Assembly: GCA_030142905.1 (NCBI GenBank)
Contig: JASJOG010000077.1
Span: 306,001-370,000, forward strand
Source of the DNA: Heliopora coerulea
Taxonomy: Eukaryota > Cnidaria > Anthozoa > Scleralcyonacea > Helioporidae
Reading direction: 5' to 3'
Length of the DNA stretch: 64,000 bases
Every line of letters starts with the position of its first letter. The stretch's first letter is position 1. Both the position numbers and the translations under genes were made by a program. The notes beneath the pieces are model-generated. The model made no database searches. It saw nothing but the letters and a program-made list of their open reading frames with translations, and had not been told where the DNA came from. Below, piece by piece: positions 1 through 13,800 of this stretch.

Positions 1-1692
1 ACAGTGAAACAATTAAGTGATGCTGATTTGGCAGGTGTTATTTGGACACATTACGACGTGTTATGATACATTGGATCTGTCTTATGTAGTTGTTTAGTTG
101 CATTTTGACACGTCTCTCAGTCTTCACTGTTCATTCCGCAAAAGCTCCTGCTATGAATTCGACCAGGTATCAGGTCTATTCCGATAACTTTGGGGTAAAC
201 CCTGATAACAACATAATGGTATAATCTACCCCGCTAATATTTTAATGAAAAATGGCTGGCATGGCCTTTTAGAAGCCGCACGATTGATATGAGCCAACTT
301 ATTCTTTCAGAGGTCTTGCTTTATGATTATGTTCTTACAAACTGTTACAGTTCAATGAAGAACATCTACGTATCGGTCTGCATGTCGTGTTTGGTATATA
401 TCAAGTTGAAACAGCACAGACAAACTCTCTGAGTGATGGAGTGCGTTGGTTTGTCAGATAGTGTGATTGTCAATGATGTATCAGATTGATAAGACAGATC
501 GATGTTCACCTTCGTTCAGCAAAGAGATGATTCAGTTTGCAAAAGCTATGGCAATATAATCTTGAATATGTTGAACTCGATACTTCTTCATTATGAACAA
601 ATGTAAGTCTGTGTTACGCGTATTTGTTTTTCTTGCATGAAACCTAGCGCCATTGCTTGATTTTCATTCGCCCAGAAAAACGTACGCCGCTTATACTTGA
701 TGTCACCTTACATGAAAACCGTCCCTCCTAGCCGTGGTCAATGCATTTTCTTTTGCAATTTTTTGGCCCTTATTCCAGTAACATAGACGATTTGGTTAAA
801 ATAGGGAAGGAACGTCAATTAGTTTTGTAACATATTGTGAATAGTCAGGAATTCGATAGGTATAGATTAGCTGTGTGTATCACGGGTTTAAATGAATCTT
901 ACTGTCTTATGAACGGCTGTCGCAGTTGTGGTGCAATCTATGTAAATGGCTCATACAATACAACGTCATCACACACTAACAGATTGCATGCACCACACAT
1001 GTAAAACTACCAGTTATTTAACACAATGGTGGTAATGTTGGCCTCTGAATATTTTTTGATTCTCAAATTATAGGTTTGTCGAAATGGTTCTTAGTTCAAA
1101 TCGTATCGTTTCGATTAATTTTAACTCAAATTAGTGAACGTACCCATCCTTTAAAACAAATGTCGTCTCTCAAAGTCTGCGCCAGTGGCCATCGCCTGTA
1201 CTCTCAAACTAGAGTAATGATTGACTAACTTCTAACACATGGCTTATATGTAATCGGCAGTTTGCTGACGCCCAATCGGATTTCGGTGCTATGAGTTCAT
1301 TATTTTGCTCATCTTGCCTTAAAATCTAGATTAAAATCCAAATTAATACTTTTTCGTCCACCCTGTAAATAAACGCGTAAATAGCTAAAAGGCAAATACT
1401 TTCCCACACGGACTTTACACTCGGTTAGAAAGTATATTTTAGAACAAGTCAGTAAAAACGTACAAAGCATTTACCATGATTTCATACAAGATTTCTTTAT
1501 TTGTGAAAAAACATTCGTATGACCAGTCAGAACGCTGATCACATCTAATAATCGATGTTTCTATTAACTTTTTTCTTCCTTTATCAATTAATTTATAGCT
1601 TGCTCGGACTTCTTTGATCAACTAAACTCAATTTCCTGAACAGTTGAAATTATAATTACATAGAAAAAATACACTTCTTGAATTACATTTGA
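1..1692. other. 5' flank of gene 1, no gene seen
   Basis: No open frame resembling a protein and no recognisable repeat was seen. The stretch is AT-rich and lies directly upstream of the first coding exon of gene 1, so it probably holds its promoter and any 5' untranslated exon, but no specific promoter element can be named. Confidence 0.5.
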
Positions 1693-1782
1693 ATGTCTTG
1701 CAGGGAAAATTTGTCACCTCTTAAACACGACGGAATCAACAGAAATATCTACCTACCACCTGCTCCATATTTTCAAAGTAAC

Positions 1783-2070
1783 ATGGAAAAGAGGACGAAG
1801 GACCATCGAAGAGACGTCGACACCAATGAACGCGTAGCTTCTCAAGAACAAGAAAAAGAAACAATTCCCAAGCTACTACGACATTTTTTAGGATATACAA
1901 CAGCGCACGGACTGGGGCGGTTGGGCGACGCCAAATCCTTATTTTGGAAAGTATTTTGGAGCATTGTTTGCTTGGGATCTTTTGGAATGTTTGCATATCA
2001 AGCCCGTGGGTTGTTTGTAATATTCTACTCCCGCCCGGTCACTACGAGTGTAAGGATCACCTTTGAGAAG
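1783..2070 (+). other. gene 1 exon 1: cytosolic N-terminus and TM1
   Basis: It encodes a charged N-terminus, then GYTTAHG, which contains the His-Gly pair required for gating in this family, then a hydrophobic helix (FWSIVCLGSFGMFAYQ). The exon ends in phase 0 at GAGAAG before GTAAAA. Gene 2 exon 1 ends at the same codon. Confidence 0.85.
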
Positions 2071-2432
2071 GTAAAAGGAATGTCACATAATATTGTATGA
2101 ATGACGTAGCGTGATATTAGAAAGCTTAGGCAACTCGCTTTCTTTTCTTACCACACACCTTAGCTTCGAAGGAAGAACGCACAGAAGGTGGGAAAGAAAG
2201 AAGGGTTAAAGAAGGAAGAAAAGAAGGAAGAGAGAAAGAAAGAAAGAAAGAACGGAAGGGAGAAAGAAAGAAAGAAAGAAAGAAAGAAAGTAATGAAAAA
2301 CGGATGGACGGTAGGTAGGTAGGCAGGCAGGCGGGCAGGGAGGTAGGCAGGTGGGTAGGTAGATGGGTAGGTAGATATGTAGGTATATAGGTAGGTAGGC
2401 AAGTAAGTAGGTAGGTTGGCAGATAAGTAGGT

Positions 2433-2523
<91 letters not shown>

Positions 2524-5500
2524 TAGGTAGGTAGGCAGATAGGTAAGCAGCTGTGTACTTTGGTCAGTAGATGGGAAAGTGTGTAGTGTGTTGGTGGGAA
2601 GGTAAGAAAGTGCGTTGGAAAGCAGAAATTCGTTCGTTGGTTCGTCGGGCAATTGGTTAGTCGTTTGGTTGCTACATCAATATCCCTTTGGAGAAATGTG
2701 TTTTCATATTAAATCAAATAAACGTTGTACTGTACACCGATATATCTATCTATTTGTTTGCATTTTTAGCAAGTTCCTTTTCCAGCAGTAACCATATGTA
2801 ATTTGAATATGTTAAGAAGTGACTCAGTTCCTCAAGTGGTGAAACAAGAACTCGCTAAACAATACCAGAATTACAATGCTACGGCAGGTAAAAGAGTCAT
2901 TTGGGATTTTTGCTGTTTGATTCCAAAGAAATGGGAACTCTAATGGTGAATGAGGATGCATATCATCAGCATTGCTGAACAAGTCAAACTGTCTCATTTG
3001 AAATTGTATCAGGACACATATCTCTGCACTTTGTAGCAATTCAGTATCTTTTTCACACAGTTATGTACCGTCTATGACTACACTAAGGCAATATTAGTGG
3101 CGGATAATGTTCAATATTTGGGAGACTAACTCTTAAGAACAGTAGGACAACAGAATGCATTATGTTGACTGTCTGGAAAAATTTCGGGATTAAATACTTT
3201 GATATTATTTATTAAGATATTGTAAGGTATATAAATTTCTTATTTCATTTTTTAAGTTAATGTGAGAGTTTTCATCCCTAGACCTAAAATACTTGAGGAA
3301 GCTTAACCCTTTGTGAGTAATATGGACGGGATATAACCAGCTAGTCTACTTATAATCCGCCGTTGATTTCTCCACCTTTAACGCTACCTTTCCTGCTTCT
3401 CTTTTTCTGTCTCTATCTCTGTCTCTGTTTATCTCTCTCTCTCTCTTTAAATCGTAATTTAATGCGAGGTATCATGTGTTTGTTTCTCTAGACATAAGTA
3501 GCCGACGGGATCGACGAGATGTTGGAAAGCCCAACCCAATAACTTCCGAGAACCAAAACCTAAGTACAAAAGTCTCGGGCAAAGAGACGTTAACCCCATA
3601 CAGTAAGACCACATCCAGACCATCTACGCCATATTCTACGCAATTTAACTCATATTATACTCCGTATAACTCGTATTCTACTCCATATAACTCATATTCT
3701 ACTCCATATAACTCGTACTACCGGTACTCTGACCCTGGGTATGAATATCAACCTGGTTACTCCCAATTCAGCTATCAAGATCAAGAGTTGCTGCCACCAA
3801 AGGAAGATGTAGAGGAGCAAACCTTATTGTTAGAAAGATTCACAACAATAGTAACTCGCGTTCCAGAGGATCAACTAAAACTTGCAGGTCATCAGTTTAA
3901 AGATTTCGTTGCAAATTGTACCTGGAGAGGCTTGGAATGCAAAAACAGGTATGTATAAGGATTTGTGCGTGGATTAATCCCCAGTTTCTGCGGTGTAACC
4001 AGACGTTTAAAAGTTCATTTTATAATGCTACTTTTGTTTGGAAACATGGCGGCCGTTCATTTAAATCAAGCATTTACTTAAATACATAAAGCTTAATGAT
4101 TCAGTATTAATTGCCTTCGATGATGCACGGATTTCAACATCAAATTCATATGTATGATCAACCTGAAGGACAGAATGTCCCATTTATTTTCTGAATCATT
4201 GAAACTCGTCATTTATTCGTTGTAGAGTTCTCATTCATGATAAGCTTGGGAGTTATTTGGGTTGAATTAAATTAGAGATAACTGCAATATTTTAATCCCG
4301 TAGTAACTATTCCAAATGGTGGTATCAAAGCTGGAATTACAAATATGGAAATTGCTATACTTTCAACGGGGGAAAGGATAAAGACGAAGAGCCAATAAGA
4401 GTTTTAAGTACCAGTAAACCTGGACCAAGTCAAGGTACAGACAACTTAATAACCTCTAAACCATAAGGTATTAATACAAAACTTATTAACCCCTTCCTGT
4501 ACGAGCACGAGTAAAATCGTCTGGCGTTAGCCAGAGTAAAGTTAAGGGCTGTATACATGTGTGATCTTGTGCCTTGCGATTGACATCTTGGAGTATGTGT
4601 TCAACTGACGAGAGCGTCGAGGACAAACTACAGAGAATCATAAGTGGATATCTTGCAGCATTGCCTGCCATGAGTCTATTACATACACCAGGATGACAAT
4701 CGCAACGTGCGAAGTCGCACGTATAAACGGCCCTTTAAAAACTCGGATACTTCAACGACAATGTTCTTTCAACAAAAGCATTCTTCATGCAAAACTAAGA
4801 GAATGAACAACTTTTATTCTCCAGAGGTGTAATAAAGTTTAAGTGAGCCTAAAATAAGTACTGATTTATCGAAATGTTTTTCTTTGTCATGCAGGCCTCT
4901 CTTTAAGACTCAACATAGAACAGCACAAATATCTAAAAACCATCACTTCAGAGGCAGGTGTACGGGTAATTCTTCATGATCAAGGAGTGATGCCGTTTCC
5001 TTACTTAGAAGGATTTAGCGTCAGCCCAGGAATGTCGACTTCAGTTGGAATTCAAAAAGTAATTTTCTAATTTACTAATAAAGTAAAGTTAAATCTAATG
5101 ACACCTCTGAATGGTTGCTCCGCGTTCTCAATTTTCTTATAATTACTAGGGAATGTCAAGTAACTAATTAGAAGCGTTCAACATGCACGTATGTTAATTC
5201 AATCAATCAATCCAGTCAACCAATCAGTCAGTTAGTCGGTCGGTCGTCGGCCGTGTCTTCTTGTAAATAAAAAATTCGGTTAATTAAAGTGAGATAGACT
5301 GACGAGTGGTTTTAAAGGGCATGGTCACGAACCTAACTTTCCTATACCATTACGCTCAGAAAACTCTGTTATGTGATAAATTAGTATATAAGAAGGCAGT
5401 ACATTTTCTGGAGTGTCAATGTTTTTGGAGTGTATTTTTTTAGTGGTAAAAGCTGGTCGACTTTGAAACACCCAAGAAGCAAAATTCCTGACTACTTGCC

Positions 5501-8500
5501 TACTTATTGCAATTTATATAACGCCTATATAAGGTGCATAACGGGGCAAGAGTGTTAAGAGTGGTGGATATGCTTTGCTCTGGGAAGAAATAAAGATCCA
5601 ATGGTCTTCAACTTTGAAAGAAATCTGAACATATGTACATTTATGTCACTTTATAGACGGTTATTTCGAGGATTGATCGCTTTGGCAATAATACGTGCTG
5701 GGACATAAATGAATTAGACGAGAAGAACATATACCGCATTTTCTACAATATCACGAAATATACACAGCAGGTAAGTAGCACTGAGTTTTATGTGTCAGTA
5801 CTTCACGCAAGCGTAGCGGCAAAGGTTTATTTTAACTTTGGGGAACCTGAACCTTTATTGACGTCATCAATTACTAATAGGTCAATTTCATAGCCATATA
5901 GTTATTGAACTTTGAGTTTAGTTGTTCGTCGTTGGGTTAACCGAACTTGCCGCACCCAACAATAATTTTCACGATGCAATAGTTTGATTTGAGACGATAA
6001 GGTATTTTGAATGAGACATGAACGTTCGTCAAGCTCTATCCTCAGAAAAACGATTTCTGAGCCCGAGACGGGGATCGAACCCGCAACCTTCTGATGACCG
6101 GTGAGACGCTCTAACCATTGAGCCACCAAGACTCAGACGGCGAGCTAAGGTGCAAGTTCGACATATGTACGACCTAAGCGGAAGCCACTATATGTTGATA
6201 ATGTGACCTTCCACAATTCAAAATATATATCTCATCGATGAAATCGTATGAAATCGGAATTCAAATATCGAATCGTGCCTTCCACAGAGTGGCTTCTGCT
6301 TAGGTGACACATATATGTCGAACTTGCACCTTGGCTCTCCATCTGACTCTTGGTAGCTCAATGGTTAGAGCGTCTCACCGGTCATCAGAAGGTTGAGGGT
6401 TCGATCACCGTCTTGGGTTCAGAAATCGTTTTTCTGAGGATAGAGCTTGACGAACGTTCATGTCTCATTCAAAATATCTCCAAGCTCCCACAATTCAAAA
6501 TATATATCTCAGCGATAAGATATATTCAATGAACTCCAGTATCCGAGAATTTTGGTCGGTAAATAAAGAAAAGAATGACAGTGAACAAGCACCTTAACAT
6601 TTTGTTTAGTTTCTTTGTTGTTTTTGTATTGCCTTGCTTGTTTTTTTTGTTTCTTTTTCTAATTAATATGAAATCTCATTCATTTCATTTTTCTTTGCGC
6701 TTCATATTTTCTCTGTACCTTTCGTCCACTCTAGTTGGCTTCTTGTCTAATTTCATTCGAACTCCTAAAGCCTCTTCAGTAAGTCGAAGTCGAACCCCCA
6801 CTATAGTCCCAGAATACGAAGCCTTTCAATTTCCCTCTTGCCCCTCGACTGCGGGAACAGGGATGGTTCTACTAAAACGTGGGTTTTGAGTTGTCAATAA
6901 TTAACCTCAAAATAATAAGTTCAGTTTCAAATGAATTACAAGCAAATTCGCCACAGCATGAGTAACTTTTTTTATTTAGTTAGTTATTTATTTGTTGATT
7001 TATCTTCTTATCTATTTATCTATTTATCTACTTGTCCATTTATCTATTTATCTATTTATCTGCTTATGTATTTATCTGTTTATCTGTTTATGTATTTATG
7101 GATTTATGGATTTATTTGTTTATGGGTTTATGGATTTATTTATTTATTTTTTAACTGACATTTTCACCTTCCCTGAATAAGGTGAGACAGTTCTCTTTCC
7201 ATTTTCGAAGTCATTTTCAGAGAAAAAATTCACAAAGGCTTCGATGTCGGCTTGTAAGGAAGCATCTCTAGGGAACCTATGGTACTTTTTAGATCTTTGT
7301 CCACAACTTCCATTGTTTCTTAACCAATAAAACCAAAGAAGATTTTTGGTTATATTGTTCTACTTATAATGCTTAAAATATTGAAATAAAACAGGTGTTA
7401 TTTGCTTTCCAGACCTGTCAAAATTCCTGTCTGGGAAGAAGACAGTTCGAGAAATGTGGATGCTCTGAATACGTCTTTCCCTCTGGACACCCAGCTTGTG
7501 ATGCCTATAATGATACTATACGTAAGACAAGTTTTTACTTACAAGTTTATTTACACCAAATGGTTTTCACATAAAACTGGGCAAAGTTTTAATTTGCTAG
7601 TCTCCTTAGTGTTTTCTACTTTGCGTTAATCAATGATTATTTGACCAGTCGATGAGTATGTTCATAATGGTTGGACTGAGTTCTCCATTGTCTACCCTCC
7701 ATGACTTTAACTAATCCGTGAGGCAATGGGTATATTCAACGAAAATTAGGCATTTACCCTCGATCACATGAAATAAAATTTATACTCGAGGCAGGATATT
7801 TTCGTCAACAGCCATCATAGCTCAGTTAACGGAGTCCTACTCATGCAGAATTGGCAAGGTAGCGGATTCGATTCCTAGACGTAGATCCTAGACTCTCATT
7901 TTTCGCAACTGGTCTCCGTTGGGTCTTAAAATATAACATTCTGACATTGAAAAATTTCCTAAATGAGCTTTATCTTTTAAAGGGAGATGTCTTTATAATG
8001 TCCACCTTGAGTACAACAATGATGTTTTCCCTTGCCTTGACGAATGTCGACAGCCATGCAGGTAAGAACTGTAATGAGTAACTTTACTTTGACAAATATT
8101 TTCTTGTACCGCAGCATAACTTTAATAATTGATAAATACTGTCAGATGAAAACTTTGAGCCTCATTTTTCACTTAAATGTTAACTCTTAATATATATATG
8201 TATATATAGATAGATAAGTGAGATTTTATTAAAGATCGTACGAAGAGAGTGCTCAATACCAAAGTAGAGCGAATACAATAGCAAGACAAGGTAAACTTGG
8301 GTTACTTCATAAAAATTTACTACAAATTTGTTTCGTATGGCAAGCTGGGCTTGCCACACTCGTCAGGTAGTGATCGCATGTGATGTAGTTGCCTAGGAGA
8401 CTTGACAGTGCCTATTGAGATTACGTCATACAATAAAGAGGTGAATTAATAAATATTACAGAGCAAGTGCTTTTTCCTATGCCTACAAGTTGTGATTAGT

Positions 8501-10541
8501 TCGTTTCTGGAATTTAATGAGCTTAGCTCAGGATGGCAGATGATAAGAAATTTTTCATGCAAACATAAATTACATTTTTTTGTGCTGCTGGAATATGCTT
8601 CACACCGTCTGATAATTTGCCACTTCAACGAAAATTTGATGTTATTGTCCCTTAACTTCCAAATGTATTTGCTCAGGGCCGTGCTATTTCTTTGAGTCGG
8701 GTTTCTAAAGGAGCTCGTGTGATTGTTATATCGGGACTTGAAGGTGCCTTCAGTGATACCGATGTAGGTCTCAACTTTGTTGTTGTCTTCTCTCTTTACC
8801 GTTGCTTGGTATACAACCCCGTCTGTTAAGCACTTTCCGGTTAGCGGGCAGGATTCTTTATGGCGGCAGTTACAACTTGGAGAGTCGGGTGGATTGGGTT
8901 GAGTCTGGGCTTCTTTGCTGAGTATGTGTTTGTTGTGGGATGCGATGATGTTTGTGACGTTTGGCATGCAGCTGTAGCTTAATTTCAAAGTGTTCCGATT
9001 AAATATTTTGTGAAGCGAGTGGTTTGATGGGAAGGACTCGTCGACGATCTTTAAGAATTTGTGACCTATGTTTGTGTGGACAGTGGCGTTGAATGGTGGG
9101 TTGTACCATATGATGTTTCTGCTTCTGTTTCTCGGATGTTTTGGTTTTGGTGGTTCGGGTTTGAACCATGGGCAGTTTTGATGGGGCCGAAACATGCGAA
9201 CTCGTGGGATCGTATCTCTTGTCACAATTAGCACCAGCTGCGGGAAACAACATCGGCCTCTACAGAGATGACGGGCTAGCCGCATTGAACAAAACACCAA
9301 GAGAAATAGAAATCATAAAGAAACGTATTTGTAGAACTTTTAGAGAACAAAACCTAAAACTAACCATCGAAGCTAACAAGAAATGCGTTGATTATCTAGA
9401 CGTCACATTAGATCTATCATCCTCGAGTTACAAGCCCTTCACAAAGCCAGGAAACGTCTTGCAATACGTCAACCGCCACAGCAATCACCCACCTTCAGTA
9501 CTACGCAGCATACCAGAAAACATTAATAAACGTCTATCCCATATCTCGTCCGACAAGCATTCATTTGACTCCGCAACCCCACCATACCAGGAAGCCCTAA
9601 AAAGAAGCGGCTATGACTACAAACTCAACTTCAAACCCGAACCACCAAAACCAAAACATCCGAGAAACAGAAGCAGAAACATCATATGGTACAACCCACC
9701 ATTCAACGCCACTGTCCACACAAACATAGGTCACAAATTCTTAAAGATCGTCGACGAGTCCTTCCCATCAAACCACTCGCTTCACAAAATATTTAATCGG
9801 AACACTTTGAAATTAAGCTACAGCTGCATGCCAAACGTCACAAACATCATCGCATCCCACAACAAACACATACTCAGCAAAGAAGCCCAGACTCAACCCA
9901 ATCCACCCGACTCTCCAAGTTGTAACTGCCGCCATAAAGAATCCTGCCCGCTAACCGGAAAGTGCTTAACAGACGGAGTTGTATACCAAGCAACGGTAAA
10001 GAGAGAAGACAACAACAAAGTTGAGACCTACATCGGTATCACTGAAGGCACCTTCAAGTCCCGATATAACAATCACACGAGCTCCTTTAGAAACCCGACT
10101 CAAAGAAATAGCACGGCCCTGAGCAAATACATTTGGAAGTTAAGGGACAATAACATCAAATTTTCGTTGAAGTGGCAAATTATCAGACGGTGTGAAGCAT
10201 ATTCCAGCAGCACAAAAAAATGTAATTTATGTTTGCATGAAAAATTTCTTATCATCTGCCATCCTGAGCTAAGCTCATTAAATTCCAGAAACGAACTAAT
10301 CACAACTTGTAGGCATAGGAAAAAGCACTTGCTCTGTAATATTTATTAATTCACCTCTTTATTGTATGACGTAATCTCAATAGGCACTGTCAAGTCTCCT
10401 AGGCAACTACATCACATGCGATCACTACCTGACGAGTGTGGCAAGCCCAGCTTGCCATACGAAACAAATTTGTAGTAAATTTTTATGAAGTAACCCAAGT
10501 TTACCTTGTCTTGCTATTATATGTATATATATGTATATATG

Positions 10542-10572
<31 letters not shown>

Positions 10573-10806
10573 GTATATATATATACATATATATATAGCA
10601 GGTTGCATAAGTAGCAGGTTTGAAAACATATGAATAGTATGCTCAATACCGAAGTAGAGCGCGATAGTTAAATATGACAAACTTGGTTATTTCATATGTT
10701 TCGTATGGTAAGCGGAGCTTACGAAAATCACCTGATGAGTGAAATCACCTGATGAATCACCAAAAATCACCTGATAAAACACTCTTGCTCGGTTTTTAAA
10801 TATTAC

Positions 10807-10853
<47 letters not shown>

Positions 10854-13800
10854 TGTATATTATATATAAATAACGTGCTTCTTACGGTTGCTTTTATTCT
10901 TCAGTACCTGTATTTATATCAGTGCTTAAACATGGAATTTTCCCGCCCCTTTTAATTCTGATCATTATTTTATAAAGGACATATACACAACAACATTTAT
11001 TTCACGAACCCCCCCCCGAAATAACCATTCTAACTTAGTTAAAGTAATTTAATGACTTTTTGCAAGTATTTTTAATGATACTTTATTGAAAAAACAAGTG
11101 AAAACTAGATGTTGACTGTTATTGGTGATAACCTCTCGTGAATTATTTAGCCAACAGGTAAGTTACAGATGCCTCATATTGGAGATCCCAACTTCAGTAA
11201 GAAAAATGCCACGTTATTTATATAGGTATCAAATTTATTTCCTTTACTTTTTTTCTCTTATTTTAAGGGAGGATGTTATCCAGAAAACTATCAGTATGTC
11301 TCAATGGCCATCAATAGAATACGAAGTAATGCACATACTTTAAATTGCATTGTACATTATTGTGGTACTCATCATGCAAAATCTGTTTACTCAATTAACA
11401 CATGTAATTTGTGTTTGTAAACTGTATTGCTTGCTGCATGCTAAGCGTGATCATTTATAAAGAAGAACAAGAAAAACAGAGGCTCAAGGTGTTTTTTTGA
11501 AGAGGACTTTGTCCCTACTAAATTCATTAGCATAGCAGTCTAAAACTAGTTTTCGTCCAGAAACGTCTGAACGATGGGATTACTTGGGAACGAAAGTTTC
11601 ATAAGAACCAGTCCCATACATATTTCTCCTTTTTGCTCCACTTGATTACCTGCGTTGACGAAACTATCAAGTAACACATATAATGGTCATGTTTACCGAC
11701 TATTTTGAAGTTTCAGGAAATTTTAACGTAGAAAATTAGTAGGAAAAGTTTGTAAATCGAGACGATTCTGCATCTAATTTACAACATACTAGTCAGGCGA
11801 AATTAAGCTTCTTTTGTGTTGATCCTCTCTACTTTTTACTCCACACAGTGCCCTTGAAGCCGTAGTTTACTCATGATAGTCGGTGCTTTTAACTCTGTCC
11901 TCACAGTGAGCCTCTCATTTCTGGTGTTAGTTTTTCCAGATTATGATCCTTTCATAATCCGGGAAAGATAACAGAGAATAATTTCCAAAATTTTGGGTAA
12001 CGTCATAATTACGACTACTGCTTATATGGTCGTGCCGTTTTATAAATCGTGTTTTGATCCTTTCTCACCAATATTTGCTGAAATAAACCCTGTCAATTGT
12101 ACATATTTTAGAGTAAGAAACATACTCCGATGAATTAAATCTTGTCAGCTCAATATCTGAGTTATAAGACAAGACGAAATTGATTGTTAGGTTTGACAAT
12201 AATCTTGAAATAAATATCACTATGATCAGTTTCGCCTTGATTTATAGCTCAGATATTAAGTTTTCAACATGTTGTTCATCAAAGTATGTTTCTTACTCTT
12301 TTTCTCGCATTTGTCGGCTGGTAATGGTTTCTGTACAATTCTATCTTCTCTAATTTGGTATCTGTCTAAAAAAAATACATCCATGTATCTTTAATACAAT
12401 GAATTCATGACATCAAAATTCCTGACGTGGAATAATTTTGAAAATTATCGCTAATGATATGCTCTCTGGCATTCTTAGAAATCTGAAAAACTGAAAGATT
12501 CAAACTTTTCTTCGTAAGTATAACTGATAATTGTATCAGTAATTTTAAGATAATAACTATTACGACAACAATAACAAAATTCATATTATTATTATTGTTG
12601 TCATTACCATTACCATAATCATGATAATAATCGTGATTATCATGATTTTTATCATGATTATTATTATCATCATCATCATTATCATTATCATCATCATTAT
12701 CATTATTAATTTTAATCCTTATTATCATCATTATTATCATCATTATTATTATCTTTATTGTTATCATTATTGTTATCATTATTGTTATCATTATTGTTAT
12801 CATTATTATCATCATAATTTTGATTATTATGATAGTTATTATTTTGAGAGCTGTTATAATTATTACAACTATCACCACTATCATTATTTTCTTATCTTAA
12901 CAAGACAACGACAATATTTCCTTAGTTGATGATATGCCACCAGAATAGTCGTTTGTGATAGCCGCATTCCTTTAGAAACAACATGTTTTCATTAACTTTC
13001 AGTAAAAATGCACTACGTGTGAACATTTTCTATAATGAACTCAACTACCAACGAATAGAAGAAAGTTTTACCTATGATGTAAGTTTCTTAAATTTATTAA
13101 TAATTCAGAAACCAATAATGCGGAAAAGGACGTGTTCAATCTGTATTTGAATGCTGCATAAGCTTACCAGCATTTGACCCCGACTGTTATTCTCAAAGTA
13201 TGTATTGGTTCAAAAATGAATGAATGAGACTTTTATTTAAACTGGGGAATACACAGCCAGCCTTAAAAAAGAGCTGTTATCAATGGCCGCACATTGAAAA
13301 CTGTATGAGCTACATGAAACAACATGAAACAATATGAAACATTGGCAAGAGCATTCACAACCTTAGTCAAGTGAGATGATTTGGTAATAGTTAGGTCATA
13401 CCATCACGCAAACCAGTATACTCATTCTCAACCTTGGCCAACCATGTGAGTCTAAGAATCAATGGATTTAACGGCGATAATGTTGCAGTTTTGATTTCCG
13501 TCAAGAGCTCAGAAAAACTTGCCGAGATAAGAGGTGTGAGAGCTTGCACATTTGAAACATATCAATTCCCCATATAACATATGGACGCTCTTCAACCTCG
13601 TTTACTCAGAAAGGTGATTTCGTAACCCAAGGTTTTTGTCCACGTCTGCGAGTTAGAAGACAGTTTTCCAAGTAAACGAGCTTTGCGAATTTCCACATGT
13701 CTTCTGCGGTGGCACCTAGCTGCCACATGCATTTGTGCGTAGCATTCAGGTTGTTCATTCACATTATTATTCCACCTTGGCTACCGCATGGGTGGTCCTT

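Larger units (their letters stand above)
8277..10518 (+). mobile_element. Penelope-like retroelement PLE-1, 5'-truncated with inverted 3' copy
   Basis: Two arms, 8277-9165 and 9630-10518 (889 bp each), are inverted copies that look identical: ends, ribozyme and the translated shared part all match. Between them, 9166-9629 is single-copy and reads on into the right arm. The plus-strand element (9166-10518) encodes the end of a reverse transcriptase and a GIY-YIG endonuclease. The left arm is its 3' end in reverse. Minus-strand tail sequence (CTCTACTTTGGTATTGAGCA) extends the left arm to about 8225. The element lies in intron 8 of gene 1 and must be young, because the arms have not diverged. 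Confidence 0.85.

Noticed and set aside
2206..2652. Long Pro/Leu/Ala-rich open frames on the minus strand
   Set aside because: They are translations of tetranucleotide repeats without any domain.
6060..6135. Functional tRNA gene
   Set aside because: A and B boxes are present, but the anticodon arm and acceptor stem do not fold properly and an inverted second copy sits nearby, so a SINE is more likely.
6575..6889. 104-codon frame with a hydrophobic start on the plus strand
   Set aside because: Phe/Leu-rich from T-rich intron DNA, with no homologue recognised.
12405..12929. Ile/Asp/Asn-rich open frames on both strands
   Set aside because: Produced by the ATT/ATC trinucleotide tract.
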